A DNA stretch of 64,000 nucleotides from Strigamia acuminata (Eukaryota; Arthropoda; Chilopoda; Geophilomorpha; Linotaeniidae). Positions 42,131 to 51,572 of the stretch are shown one piece after another (position 1 is the first letter of the stretch; every line of letters starts with the position of its first letter). Made by a program: the position numbers and the translations under genes. The stretch covers positions 5,109,875-5,173,874 of the forward strand of contig OX442315.1 in NCBI GenBank assembly GCA_949358305.1. The letters run 5' to 3'. Under the pieces are notes generated by a model. It was given only the letters and a program-made list of their open reading frames with translations, made no database searches and was not told the origin of the DNA.

Positions 42131-44802
42131 GCCATGTTGTCAAATTTAGCGGTGAATTCCTTCATGATTCTCTCTTGTTCTTTACCGAGCATTTTCAGCA
42201 ATTCTTCTCGCTCTGCAACTTTTTCGTTGACTTTTTGCTTTGCTCGTTCAGGACAATCCTGTCGCCAATGGCCGTCCTCCCGGCAGAAGTTGCAGGGACC
42301 GCTCTTTCCTCCCTCTCGGTTGACTGGTCCCTTCGTGTACTCTCTGTAACAAGAAGACGAGATCAAATCTAAATGGTCTTCCGATCTATCCTCAGCACTA
42401 GACGTCTTTGTTTGGTAAGCGTTCCCAGGAGGCGGTATGGGGTTTGACCCGCTATTATTCCTTTTTGATAGAAGTGGTTCGATATTTCCGTTTAGATAAT
42501 TCCGTGATTGGAGCAGCTTAGTTGAGTCTATGCTGCGCTCCTGTATTCGTTGCTGTCGAGCCACTCCTAGAGCTCGTTCTTCTTTTGTCAGATTTTCGTT
42601 ATACCGAGCACTTACTTCGGTGTGTTTTTTCTCGACGAAAGCGAGGATGGCTTTGAAATTATCCCCTTTAGGAGCGTTCATTTCTCGTAGGACTTTGGTT
42701 GCGGTTTCGTTTAGTCCTTGTTCGAACAGAGCTTTCTGAGCGTGTTGGTCAAATGGTTTGTCCATTTCACGGAACAGGCTGTCGGCTCGTTGTACGTACT
42801 CTCTCAGAGTTTCCCCGGGAGCTTGTTTCATAGAGCTTACTCTTTTCTGGATTTCCTGGCTCGTCTCGCCATATTGATTGTGGAACTTTATGACGAAGTC
42901 TTCCCAGTTTCGGGGTTGGACATCAGCGTACCAGTTTCGGGCTCGTTCTATCAGCATTTCTGGTATTCCGCGTGAAACCATTTCGTCGGGTTCCGCTCCC
43001 AAACGATTAATCGTCAGGGCGACCTCGTCCAAAAACAAGTTGCCAGCGTTCCAGGATCCGTCGAACTTAATTAGTCTCAGGGTCGTCCACTTGATGTTGT
43101 TATCCTTGCGAGAATACAGCCATCGGTCCGCGGAGTAACGTTTCAACAATCCTTCGCTTCGATCGTCTTCCTCGATCTCTTGGCCACGGCTTTGTTGAAG
43201 TTTTTGGTCCATGGCCTGAAGGAGTTCGTCTTTCATCGTCCGTAGTTGGTTGCTTAGCGAGTCAGTCTCACTAAGCAGCGGTGATGATCGGGGATTGCCG
43301 GAAGGGAGGCTTGGGTAATGCGTACCGTTGCCTGTCAGTCCGAACTGATTGTGTTGGAACGACGTTTTCCCTGATGATCCCGCGGTGTTCGGGTTATTCG
43401 TGAGGTCTTGCGCTATGGTTGAGTTATCTGGGTTCGCTTTCTCTGGAGCGGAGGTTTGGCTCAACTTTGTTCCGGGCGGTATCAGATCGTCCAGTCGGGT
43501 CCCCGTGAGGCCTTCGTTCGTTTTTTTGATAAAAACGTAGGAATCTCTCCCAGCATACGCTTCGGCGGCGTGTTTCTTTTCGAGGTGATTTTTAACTGCG
43601 TTAATCTCCTCGAGCGTCGGCATGGCCAGTTTATTTTGACCTACTTCGTTGCGTATTTGATTCTTCTGATTTATACATCTGATTAGTTCTGCGTTAGGGT
43701 CGCCTGGGTTGTTATTACTGGTTTGGCCAGTTTTCATTGCGAATGAGTTTTTTATTGCCCATGATTGCGCGCCCTGATTATTCCTCCTATCTTGTATAAA
43801 CGCCTCGTACAGTTCTCCTTTGACTTCGTCCGATTCGTTCAAGATGCTATCTAGTCCGTTGACTCGGATACTGCCGTGAGATGCTTGAGAGTCGATACTT
43901 TCGCTGTCTGACGTTGCTTCGCCGCCTGTCTCGGACTGTTGTCGATCTGCTCCGACCCGACGTCGTTTCTCTCCGCGTCTGGCCGTGTTATCTGCCGATC
44001 GTTTTTCAGTCCTCTGATTTACTAGGTCGATTACTCGGCTTAGCTCTGCGTAGGGATCCTTGTCCTGGTCGATCTCGATGCCGTGTGCGCAAGCTACCCG
44101 AGTTACTTCTATTGCTTTGGCTACCAGCTCCTTAGCTGTGTGAGACCGTTCTGGGGAGCTCTGTACGGAGTTTGGCTCCGAATGCTGGCTTAACCCGTTG
44201 CTTGGCGGCCGGATCTGGCAGTCCTTTGCCATTTCTCGTTCGATTATTTTCTGCTTCGCGAGCAATTCTCGAGCCAGCTCGCGCTCCAGTGCCATTTGTT
44301 TAGCTTGGTGTTCTTGTGCCAAGCTCTGTTCCATGGCAGCTAATTTCTCGCGATGCTCTCTGGCTAAATCTTCCATCAATTCGTTTTTCTTCTTCTCTAA
44401 CGCGACTGTTCTTGCTTGGTCTGCGCGGGCAGCCTCGTTGATCATTGCGGCACTTGTGTTTGCCGCTTTATTTAGAAGAGTCATTAGATCCATTTCACTG
44501 GGATCCTTTTCGACAGGTCTTGGGCTTTTCAATCCGAATCGAGGGTTTTCGAACGATTTATTTAGTCCGTTTTCTTCGTGAGAGCTTCCTGATCCTTCGA
44601 ATTCGCCTCCCGTAAACGGAAGTTGTCTTGCAAGGGGAAGGCTTTCACTTGATGATTCCGTTGAAACTTTAGTCGAGTTAGTCTCGACTTCTGGTTCCAC
44701 GTGGTTCGCTTCTTCCGCTTTTTGGCGTTCGATTTCTTCGGCTTCTTTTCTATCCTTTTCGTCGTTACGCCTTTTTCTATCTTCTGCGGTAGTTTTTGTC
44801 AT
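42103..44802 (-). CDS. gag: Element B Gag (899 aa)
   Basis: N-terminal Lys/Glu-rich region and coiled coil (about residues 130-200, REHREKLAAMEQSLAQEH), a polar middle, then a Retrotrans_gag capsid region (about 570-760; IERARNWYADVQPRNWEDF, SMKQAPGETLREYVQRAD) and one zinc knuckle CNFCREDGHWRQDC. It parallels element A Gag in order but differs widely in sequence. The frame is intact although the element lacks pol, which suggests that Gag is kept by selection or that the element is very young. Confidence 0.92.
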   Translation of the reverse strand: MTKTTAEDRKRRNDEKDRKEAEEIERQKAEEANHVEPEVETNSTKVSTESSSESLPLARQLPFTGGEFEGSGSSHEENGLNKSFENPRFGLKSPRPVEKDPSEMDLMTLLNKAANTSAAMINEAARADQARTVALEKKKNELMEDLAREHREKLAAMEQSLAQEHQAKQMALERELARELLAKQKIIEREMAKDCQIRPPSNGLSQHSEPNSVQSSPERSHTAKELVAKAIEVTRVACAHGIEIDQDKDPYAELSRVIDLVNQRTEKRSADNTARRGEKRRRVGADRQQSETGGEATSDSESIDSQASHGSIRVNGLDSILNESDEVKGELYEAFIQDRRNNQGAQSWAIKNSFAMKTGQTSNNNPGDPNAELIRCINQKNQIRNEVGQNKLAMPTLEEINAVKNHLEKKHAAEAYAGRDSYVFIKKTNEGLTGTRLDDLIPPGTKLSQTSAPEKANPDNSTIAQDLTNNPNTAGSSGKTSFQHNQFGLTGNGTHYPSLPSGNPRSSPLLSETDSLSNQLRTMKDELLQAMDQKLQQSRGQEIEEDDRSEGLLKRYSADRWLYSRKDNNIKWTTLRLIKFDGSWNAGNLFLDEVALTINRLGAEPDEMVSRGIPEMLIERARNWYADVQPRNWEDFVIKFHNQYGETSQEIQKRVSSMKQAPGETLREYVQRADSLFREMDKPFDQHAQKALFEQGLNETATKVLREMNAPKGDNFKAILAFVEKKHTEVSARYNENLTKEERALGVARQQRIQERSIDSTKLLQSRNYLNGNIEPLLSKRNNSGSNPIPPPGNAYQTKTSSAEDRSEDHLDLISSSCYREYTKGPVNREGGKSGPCNFCREDGHWRQDCPERAKQKVNEKVAEREELLKMLGKEQERIMKEFTAKFDNMAKNWRSQAE

Positions 44803-44874
44803 TTCTTACGATATAATGATCGATCGAAAGATCCCGGTTATTATTTAAAGTATTGTCTTAAGGTTAGCAAATCT

Positions 44875-44892
44875 ATCCCGGACAGACCCCCA
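44875..44892 (-). other. Element B primer binding site
   Basis: Minus strand TGGGGGTCTGTCCGGGAT, two bases from the LTR; differs at two positions from that of A and C, consistent with the same tRNA-Pro primer. Confidence 0.7.
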
Positions 44893-44894
44893 CG

Positions 44895-45525
44895 TGTCGT
44901 GATTCGACTTTGTGGTTAAAGATAATAAATAATACACTCGGGAATACAATATATTTCAAATACTGCTTTATTAAAACACGCTTACTAATACAAATATAAG
45001 TCAAGATGTTTCCTGTGTTGGTCCTCGGATTCGGCTGCGAATACGAGTTGCCGCTAAACAATGGCGGATCCAATTGTTTAGTCCTACGCGTGGTCTATGT
45101 TTGTTGTCTAGGGTATTTCCACGTGTTGTTATGAACACGCGAGAATTCGCTTTCTCGTGCGAATTAAACGAATATCGTTCGAATATTTATTCTAGCGTAG
45201 ATTGGCTACGCTAAATAAACGTGGCTGTTGTACAGTTGAGATGGTCAGCGGGCACCGGTCCTCGATCAATCCGTGAAACGGCCTGAAAGGTGAGGTAAAT
45301 GGTGCTCTTGCTGAAATGTGGTAACTGTAGTGTCGTTTCCGGTCAAGTATCGGCGTTATATACTAACCGGAAATGACGTCATATGCAAATCCTTCCGATT
45401 ATGCAGGTTCGCAGAAACACGAGACTAGTCAGTCTAGTCGGTATTTCTAGCGCGCTCTAGTGGCGAGTATTAGTAACACAATAATCACCGCTAATTACTT
45501 CTTCAGGTGATGCCGAATCACCACA
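44895..45525 (-). repeat. Element B 5' LTR
   Basis: 631 bp; right flank TAGT is the target-site duplication. Confidence 0.95.
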
Positions 45526-45559
45526 TAGTGATTAACAATGAAAATTTTGTCGTGCAGTA

Positions 45560-46293
45560 TCAAGTGCATCCTGACTGCATGTGTTGAAGTTTGTAATTGT
45601 TGCCACCTTTTGCTGTCATCACTGACTCCATACAGCATTGTAGTGTCAAAAATACGTTGTCAAGTTTGTCTTTGTTTAATTCATTGAATGCATTCTGTAC
45701 ACATTCAATTAATTTGTCAATTGATTTTGGTGAAGCTTTGTGTTGTAATGATTGGATTGAATTGAAAAATCCAAGATCTAAAACGTTTAGGTCTGGAGTA
45801 TTTGGTGGCTGTGATTTAAATTGAATACACCATCCATCTTTTGATCCTTCGGCCAACAAAATAGCATCATTGTCACTACTCACTAGAATGGGGTTTGGCG
45901 TTATCTTGCTGCACAAAGATGGGCTTGCGTTTATTTGCGACTGGGAATTTATTTCTAATAGCTGGAAAAACATTTTCCATCATCATTTTTTTACACATTA
46001 GCAGGAATATGTCCTTCATTATATTGTCTTTTAACTTCTTGCCAAATTCGTGAAATAGTTAGTCTAGTAACTCCAAGTTTTCCTGCAATTTCATTAATGG
46101 CGCCACGACTCAACTTATTTCTTACATTGCTTCGTTTTAGCAAGAGTTGCAGTATATAATTTCGCTGATTATCAGTTAATTGCTTCTTTTTGGTCACTTT
46201 TCTTTGCAAACAGCCATTTTCTGAATTCATTTTTATTTTATTTGAAGCACAACAGGTGCCATTTAAATTTGAGCCCATTTTGAGAAAATTCAA
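45560..46293 (-). pseudogene. Mariner-like (DD39D-type) transposase, internally deleted
   Basis: 46293-45991 encodes an N-terminal helix-turn-helix region (LTDNQRNYILQLLLKRSN, RGAINEIAGKLGVTRLTISR). 45973-45560, in another frame, encodes the catalytic end with SSDNDAILL and QPPNTPDLNVLDLGFFNSIQ, the signature of plant-type mariners. The segment with the first catalytic Asp is missing, so the enzyme is dead. It lies on the minus strand between the right terminal repeat and element B. Confidence 0.8.
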
Positions 46294-46568
46294 TTCAGCA
46301 ATAATGGAACAATAAACTAATTACCCATAATGCCACCTAGTGATCAGAAAGTGCACTTAATTTGAAAGATTATTCATTTAAAATATCTTAAAATTATACA
46401 AAACTAACGATAATCGAGAATTTTTTATAGAAATGTATACCATAATTTGGGACAGAGGGAGTAATTATTATTGCTTTTTCTAAAAACGTTAGCTGTTTCT
46501 GAAATCTTTCGATTTTTCTGAAATTTTTTTCAAGTTTGCTGCTATTTTTTCAAGGAGCTCCATTTACA

Positions 46569-46703
46569 ATTGGTTTGGTACGCCATTGTTGTCATAAATT
46601 TATGATTGGTTTGGTACGCCATTGTTGTCATAAATTTATGGTTGGTTTGGTACGCCATTGTTGTCATAAATTTATGGTTGGTTTGGTACGCCATTGTTGT
46701 CAT
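46569..46703. repeat. 36-bp minisatellite (about 3.8 copies)
   Basis: Units start at 46569, 46605, 46641 and 46677 (ATTGGTTTGGTACGCCATTG...), nearly identical. It abuts the splice donor of the T2 exon at 46710, so it lies at the start of that intron. Confidence 0.9.
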
Positions 46704-46709
46704 AATTAC

Positions 46710-47000
46710 CTCAATGTTTTCGAAATGCAGTGCACTATTGCAGTAACAACAAACATCTTCATCCGAAAATGAGATTCCAACAAGTTTCTCCTAAAATAAA
46801 AATAAAAATTACAATTATCAGTCTACTTTTAAAAGAAGAAATAAAGTAGTATTTTTACTTACAGCAAATACTGAACTTAGAATGAGTAAGAGAACAAATG
46901 ACCAGTCCACTGGATTCTGCATTTGCAACACATCTCCGACAGTACACGTGACCACAAGCCTGTGCCTTCAATTTCTGACCTTCCAGACCACAACTAAACA
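46710..47000 (-). pseudogene. TRAF-like locus T2, RING remnant
   Basis: Two exons on the minus strand: ~47000-46864 encodes the second half of a RING finger (CGLEGQKLK, ACGHVYCRRCV) and 46790-46710 a Cys-containing segment (DEDVCCYCNSAL) with good acceptor and donor (GAG|GTAATT). Nothing of the coiled coil or MATH follows: the intron runs into the minisatellite and the mariner insertion. T1 has a closely related RING exon at ~33890-33792. Confidence 0.65.
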
Positions 47001-47211
47001 AAAAAATAAAATTAAAAAGTTACGCTGAGAAATAATATAAAACTTGTGATGGATTAGTTTCGCCAGTCCAGACCACGTTTTACTCTCCAAGTACGAAATT
47101 TCCCTTACACACTTCTCGCAGAAATAAACTAATTGTATCACCCAGATTAGAATATCTAGTGTAAAGAATATAGAATTAATGCCCATTACGGAATTACCTG
47201 ATACAACTAAC
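47001..47211. other. T2 upstream sequence
   Basis: AT-rich and non-coding apart from the RING exon boundary; parts resemble the sequence upstream of the T3 RING-like exon (AATTAGTTT near 50070-50080). Confidence 0.4.
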
Positions 47212-47392
47212 TGTAATGTCGTTATGAATGTCCGGATGTCAATAAAGCACGCACACACTTTCATTCAATACTTGATTCCTATCTGACTCTTTATTTCACC
47301 TTCATCACCTTTATACTCTCGGTCACCTTCATCACAACCTCGCGCCCTCTAGTGGCGGTATATACACTTAATCGAGTCATCACTATATCACA
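47212..47392 (-). repeat. Element D LTR
   Basis: 181 bp with TG...CA ends; contains a TATAAAG and AATAAAG motif on the minus strand. Short for a Ty3/gypsy LTR. Confidence 0.7.
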
Positions 47393-47478
47393 TCCCTTCC
47401 CCCTTACAATGACATAAATTATTTCATAATAAATTCGAAATCTGTATCACAATCAATAATAAAATATAGCAATCAAGT

Positions 47479-48070
47479 TCATTTCCGTTTCTCTGACGCC
47501 TTTGCATTCGTGTAACGGTCTGGTTCTCGTCGCTCTCGTATTGGCCTCGTCCGCTCTGGAATCACTGGTTGTTGTTGTTGTCGTTGTTCCACGGCTTGCT
47601 GGACAATCGGTTGAACGTCATCGAGTTGTTGGGGTTCCTCTCTCTCACCCCTCTCCTCCTCCTCCTCCGACACCGACTGTTCCATCTCACCGCCTCCCAG
47701 CTCATCAAATTCCCCATCCTCCACATCCTGTTCCATCTTTTTGAAGAACGAGGAATTCCTCACTACCTGGTACTGTCCTCGTTTGGCTGTGATCCGAGAA
47801 CCCTCGACCTTTACCACCGTCATCAACTCGGGATCATATGGAGTCATTAACTTATTCGTTTTCCTCCTTTTTACCAAAACCTGATCGCCGACTGTCAACC
47901 CATGCGAACACACTCTCCTTCGACCATCCGCTTCCAACTTCATCTTCTCTTTTCCCTTCTCATCTCGCTGTCGCACTCCATCGTCATTTACCTTTCCAAA
48001 ATTCTGCGGCAGTCTCGTCTGCAATGCTCGCTGATATAACAATTTTGCCGGTGCCACGCCCGTTGTTGAA
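47479..48070 (-). pseudogene. Integrase C-terminal fragment (Ty3/gypsy)
   Basis: The frame reads TPHSTTGVAPAKLLYQRALQ and on through the typical gypsy integrase C-terminal region (GDQVLVKRRKTNKL, YDPELMTVVKVEGSRITAKR) to a stop at 47479, after an acidic/Gln-rich tail. Everything upstream (catalytic integrase, RT, protease, Gag) is missing. It overlaps the T3 reading in another frame at the junction. Confidence 0.85.
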
Positions 48071-48087
48071 TGTGGCGTTGCGCGGTT

Positions 48088-50042
48088 TCATTTTATAACC
48101 ATACTTTTTACTATAAAAAGGTTCAGTCTTGACATGCATCCAAGTGTCAAATTTTGCCTGAGCTTGATGTTTTGAAAACTCCTCCACTTTCCAGATATAT
48201 TCGAACGAGGAACGATTCAGTGCAATTTCCTTTTTCAAGGTTGACAAATCTTGGTTTAGTGTTTCCATTCCACCTACGAAGATAAATGAGTACAATTAAT
48301 TTATAATAAAATAATTGCCATTAAACATTCATTTTTATTTTTACTACTTTAAATAACTTTAAATGCATCTGGCTACTACCAGGGGGGTAATAAAAAATAA
48401 CACTCATGACGGGCAGACCCCTTACAGTAAAAGCTTCCCCTGCTAGGTGAGTCTTTTAGGAACCTGTCTGCATGAGTCTGTCAGCTGGAGTTGTTGAGAG
48501 ACGCTGCGTTCAACTTCAGTGAAATTTTTTCAGACACTAGGTCAGAGCGGTTTGGCGATTATCTAATTAGTTATTTACATGAACAATGTGAGGAAGTGAA
48601 ATTTGTTTCCTAACGCACTCCATCATAACAACTGGTCTAGGAATCCATCTGCATCATCTGCTACAATGCAGATCGGTTCCTAGAAGCCACACCTGGCAGG
48701 GAAGCTTGTAGTAAAAGGAATCTGCTCATTGGAAGAAGATTCCAGCTATTTTTGGGTACCCCCTCGCATACGTGTAAATGTATGACGCACTTACCCACAG
48801 ATTTAGCCAATTGCTCTAAAAAGAAAAAATGAAAGAATGTTCTGTTAACAACTGAAACACACATTGTATTGTTTGAGTTGAATAACTTACTGTTTGCTGT
48901 TATCAAAGCAGCTAATTTCTTTTCAATTTCCTGCGTTTTATCAGATTGCTGAGTTTGTTGTTGAGTTAGTTGGTCTACAACAATTATCCAAATGGTCAAA
49001 TTAAATCGCAAAATTTATCCAATTCTCTACACAAAATATAAATTTTACCTTTGCTTTTTGCATAACCTTTCTCAAATGTATCTAAGAATAATTTAAAAAG
49101 CAATTAAAGTGATGAGAAATACGGAGTAGATAAGAAGTGAACATTTTACCCAAAGATTTTTCCAACTGATTTTGTTCATTCGTCAGATGATCCATCGTAA
49201 CTGTGAGCACATTCTTGCTTTCGTCTAAAACAAAGTGATCAACTTGGTTTGATTGAAGCTTCAAATGAAATGACAGATTTACCCAAATTCTTAACCAACT
49301 GCTCCAAACCCAGACATCGATTAACAAGTTCCACCAATTCACTTTCTTTATTTCCGAGCTGAATAATCCGCTGTTTGCATGAATTAATTTCCAATTCTTG
49401 GCACCAATTTAATAATTTCCATTAAAATGATCGTTACAAACACGTGAGAAGAGAATAAATATAATATATTTACCGAGACATTTGTCACTTTCCACGAGTG
49501 TTTCTGAAATAAAATTAACCTTTAGGCTACTGTAGATTAAAAAAGGAATAAAGAAACTCACTTAATGTGTCATTTTGTTTCGCTGCATGTTCTTCAAACT
49601 TGTTAATCTTTTTATTTAGTTCTTCAATTTCTAAGAAAATAAAAACAAAACTAATGAACACTTCTGCAGCATAATAACAACTCATTGATCTCACTTACTG
49701 TTAGCAGCAGTTGTATTAAACATTTCCGTACTTCTGGATGACTGACTCCTCAATTTATTAAGCGAAGCTAAGGATTTAAACAAGGATTATTACTTTATTA
49801 AGTCATGTCCCAGATAAAAAATACTGCCATTTTACCTTCAACTGCTTTTCTTTTCATATCACACTCGTTCCGCTCAATATTTCCCTAAAATAACAGTTGG
49901 AATTGTCAATTAAAAATGAACAAAAAAGGAATAAATAAAAAATCACGACCATTACATCTGTCTTTTCACCACATCGTTGACAGAAGTGGTGATTTTCAAC
50001 ATCTTCCGTCTGTATCGAACTTCTTAAACCACATCTGATGAT
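48088..50042 (-). pseudogene. TRAF-like gene T3 (MATH truncated by element D)
   Basis: Exons on the minus strand: a Cys-rich exon near 50040-49955 (HHFCQRCGEKTD), coiled-coil exons from ~49890 to 48880, a 21-nt micro-exon at 48815-48795, and the MATH exon from 48273 (RSSFEYIWKVEEFSKHQ... SKKYGYKM) which ends at the junction with element D at 48087. Introns are phase 1 as in T4. The missing ~120 MATH residues would remove the receptor-peptide binding surface. The large intron between micro-exon and MATH exon contains the same MITE as T4. Confidence 0.75.
48366..48772. mobile_element. Long-TIR MITE in T3 intron
   Basis: Left half (CAGACCCCTTACAGTAAAAG, CTTCCCCTGCTAGGTGAGTC) and right half are inverted copies over ~65 bp or more. 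Flanked by TTTAAATG and TGTAAATG, probably an 8-bp duplication. The same element sits in the same intron of T4 (54739-55134). The outer parts share AGGGGGTAC-CAA motifs. Confidence 0.75.
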
Positions 50043-50433
50043 TAAAAGTTAAACAGTAAACAAAACTAATTGTAACACGGGTTAGTTTCGATATGCCGGG
50101 CCGCACACTTTCCGCTAACTGCCCGGACAATGTTCTTATAAATAAAGTATTTTTGATCCATGAATCTGTTTCTTACGAATCTTACAAAAAAAATCTTAAA
50201 ACAAACGTGTTCTACCTTATACAAATGATAAGTTTGGGATCCATAGCAAAAGATAAGTTCAAACCAAACCGCAACGAAGAGCAAATAGAGTAGCACTAAA
50301 ACCTGACGTCCTCAACCAGGATAGTGCATTTGATGATAATATAGGTGTAAAAACGGAATTTATCAAATATTAGAAAATTACCACTTCAATTTATGAAAAA
50401 AATAATATTTAGTTTCACACTGAATCAATTACC
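50043..50433. other. Between T3 and the nested insertions
   Basis: No supported gene; the minus-strand open stretch at 50066-50296 has no homology I recognise. 50293-50390 is homologous to 10160-10270, the flank of T1, and so belongs to the T4 downstream flank. Confidence 0.45.
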
Positions 50434-51185
50434 ATGTTTACATGTACTCACTTATCCAGATAAGTTAAAATGCAAAATTTACTTTTCTGGAAAACTGATC
50501 ATGTAAACAAATCAGTTTTCCAGAAAAGTCAAACTTATCTGGATAACTAAAATCCACTTGTTTGAGGTAGATTTTGTGTATTTTGCGCATTGCCATTTGC
50601 AATGTAAACACCCACTCACTAATTATGTAGAAAAGCTGACGTCACAACACTGCTGTTACATGTTGTTTCTGCGCAGTGCATTGTAGAAGATTAATGCGCA
50701 TGTTTAACAGAGAGTTAAAAACGTCTTATGACGTCATCTTTGTTAGAAAACTGATTCTTTGTAAACGCATGCAGTTTTCCACAAAAGTAATATTCGCATT
50801 TTCACTTATATGGATAAGTGAGTACCGTAAAACCTCGGGTATAAGCCGACCAACTTTTTGCAAAATTCTGGCCGCTAATTCGGGGGGTCGGCTTATAATA
50901 CTCTATAATACGCGCGATATTCAAATGCGCGACGTCGCGATTATGAATATCACGTCCATTCATAATCGCGAATTCGCGCATTTGAATAGTAATGGTATTC
51001 ATAACCGCGACATTCTAAGGTCAACAAATTCAAATCCGCGACGTCGCTGTTATGAATGGACGTGATATTCATAATCGCGAATTCGCGTATTTGAATAGTC
51101 ATAGTATTCTTAACCGCGACAGCAAATGTTTAATTTTAAAATTTATTTTTGATACTGTTTAATTTGTGAGACACATAGGTGTAAT

Positions 51186-51572
51186 GTGGAAAAAACTGCG
51201 AATAGCAACGTGCTAAGCACGAACAATGAAAATCAGAATTGCGACATGGTTGATTCGAATAGGGTTTCGAATGCCATAGATAATTTGAGTGGGATCTCAA
51301 TTAATAATGGACAACACGGGGAAACTCAACATAGATACGGGAGTTTTGAGTGCTTGAACAAGGTTCAAATTGACAGCAGCAATCCCCCTAATTCTGACAT
51401 AGCAAATCAGAAACGTTTTCCCAGGAAGACGAAGAAGTCTAAGGATTCTGTAAATTTGGGCAGAGTCCCAATTACTAACAATGAGGGGGAAAAGTCATAT
51501 AGCATGACCAGGATTGTTAGCAATGCCCCCAACACAGAGAGTTCACCTCGGGGAGGTTTTAGATTTGATTAA
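51186..51572 (+). pseudogene. 5' part of copia remnant
   Basis: An open frame of Asn/Ser-rich sequence that ends as the integrase-like frame (51514-52857) begins one frame over. The junction (…SNAPNTES / MPPTQRVHLGEV) looks like a single frameshift in what was one polyprotein. No protease motif or zinc knuckle is visible. Confidence 0.4.

Larger units (their letters stand above)
41179..45525 (-). mobile_element. Element B: gag-only Ty3/gypsy derivative
   Basis: Two 631-bp LTRs (41179-41809, 44895-45525), TGTGGTGATT...CACGACA on the minus strand, with a 4-bp duplication TAGT (41175-41178, 45526-45529). It holds a primer site, an intact gag and a polypurine tract but no protease, RT, RNase H or integrase: after gag only ~290 bp remain before the LTR. 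It is a non-autonomous relative of element A (same LTR start, primer-site position and frameshift site). The LTRs look identical, so it moved recently, presumably with enzymes from a relative. Confidence 0.93.
40961..46461 (-). mobile_element. Plant-type mariner-like element (split by element B)
   Basis: Terminal inverted repeats CTCCCTCTGTCCCAAATTAT at 40961 and its complement ending at 46461, each flanked by TA (40959-40960 and 46462-46463). This end sequence is of the Stowaway/plant mariner type. A second copy of the subterminal part lies at 41022-41050. Without element B it is about 1.15 kb. It encodes a broken transposase at 45560-46293. Confidence 0.85.
47212..48087 (-). mobile_element. 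Element D: 5'-truncated gypsy-like element in T3
   Basis: Consists only of the end of pol, a polypurine tract (minus strand AAGGGGGAAGGGA near 47393-47406) and one LTR of 181 bp (47212-47392; TGTGATATAG...GACATTACA). It joins T3's MATH exon at about 48087. No target-site duplication is seen, and the sequence beyond the LTR is not MATH, so a deletion accompanied or followed insertion. It is unrelated in LTR sequence to A, B and C. Confidence 0.8.

Noticed and set aside
50066-50296. Hydrophobic 76-codon minus-strand frame
   Set aside because: AT-rich, no homology, and overlaps flanking sequence shared with T1 and T4.
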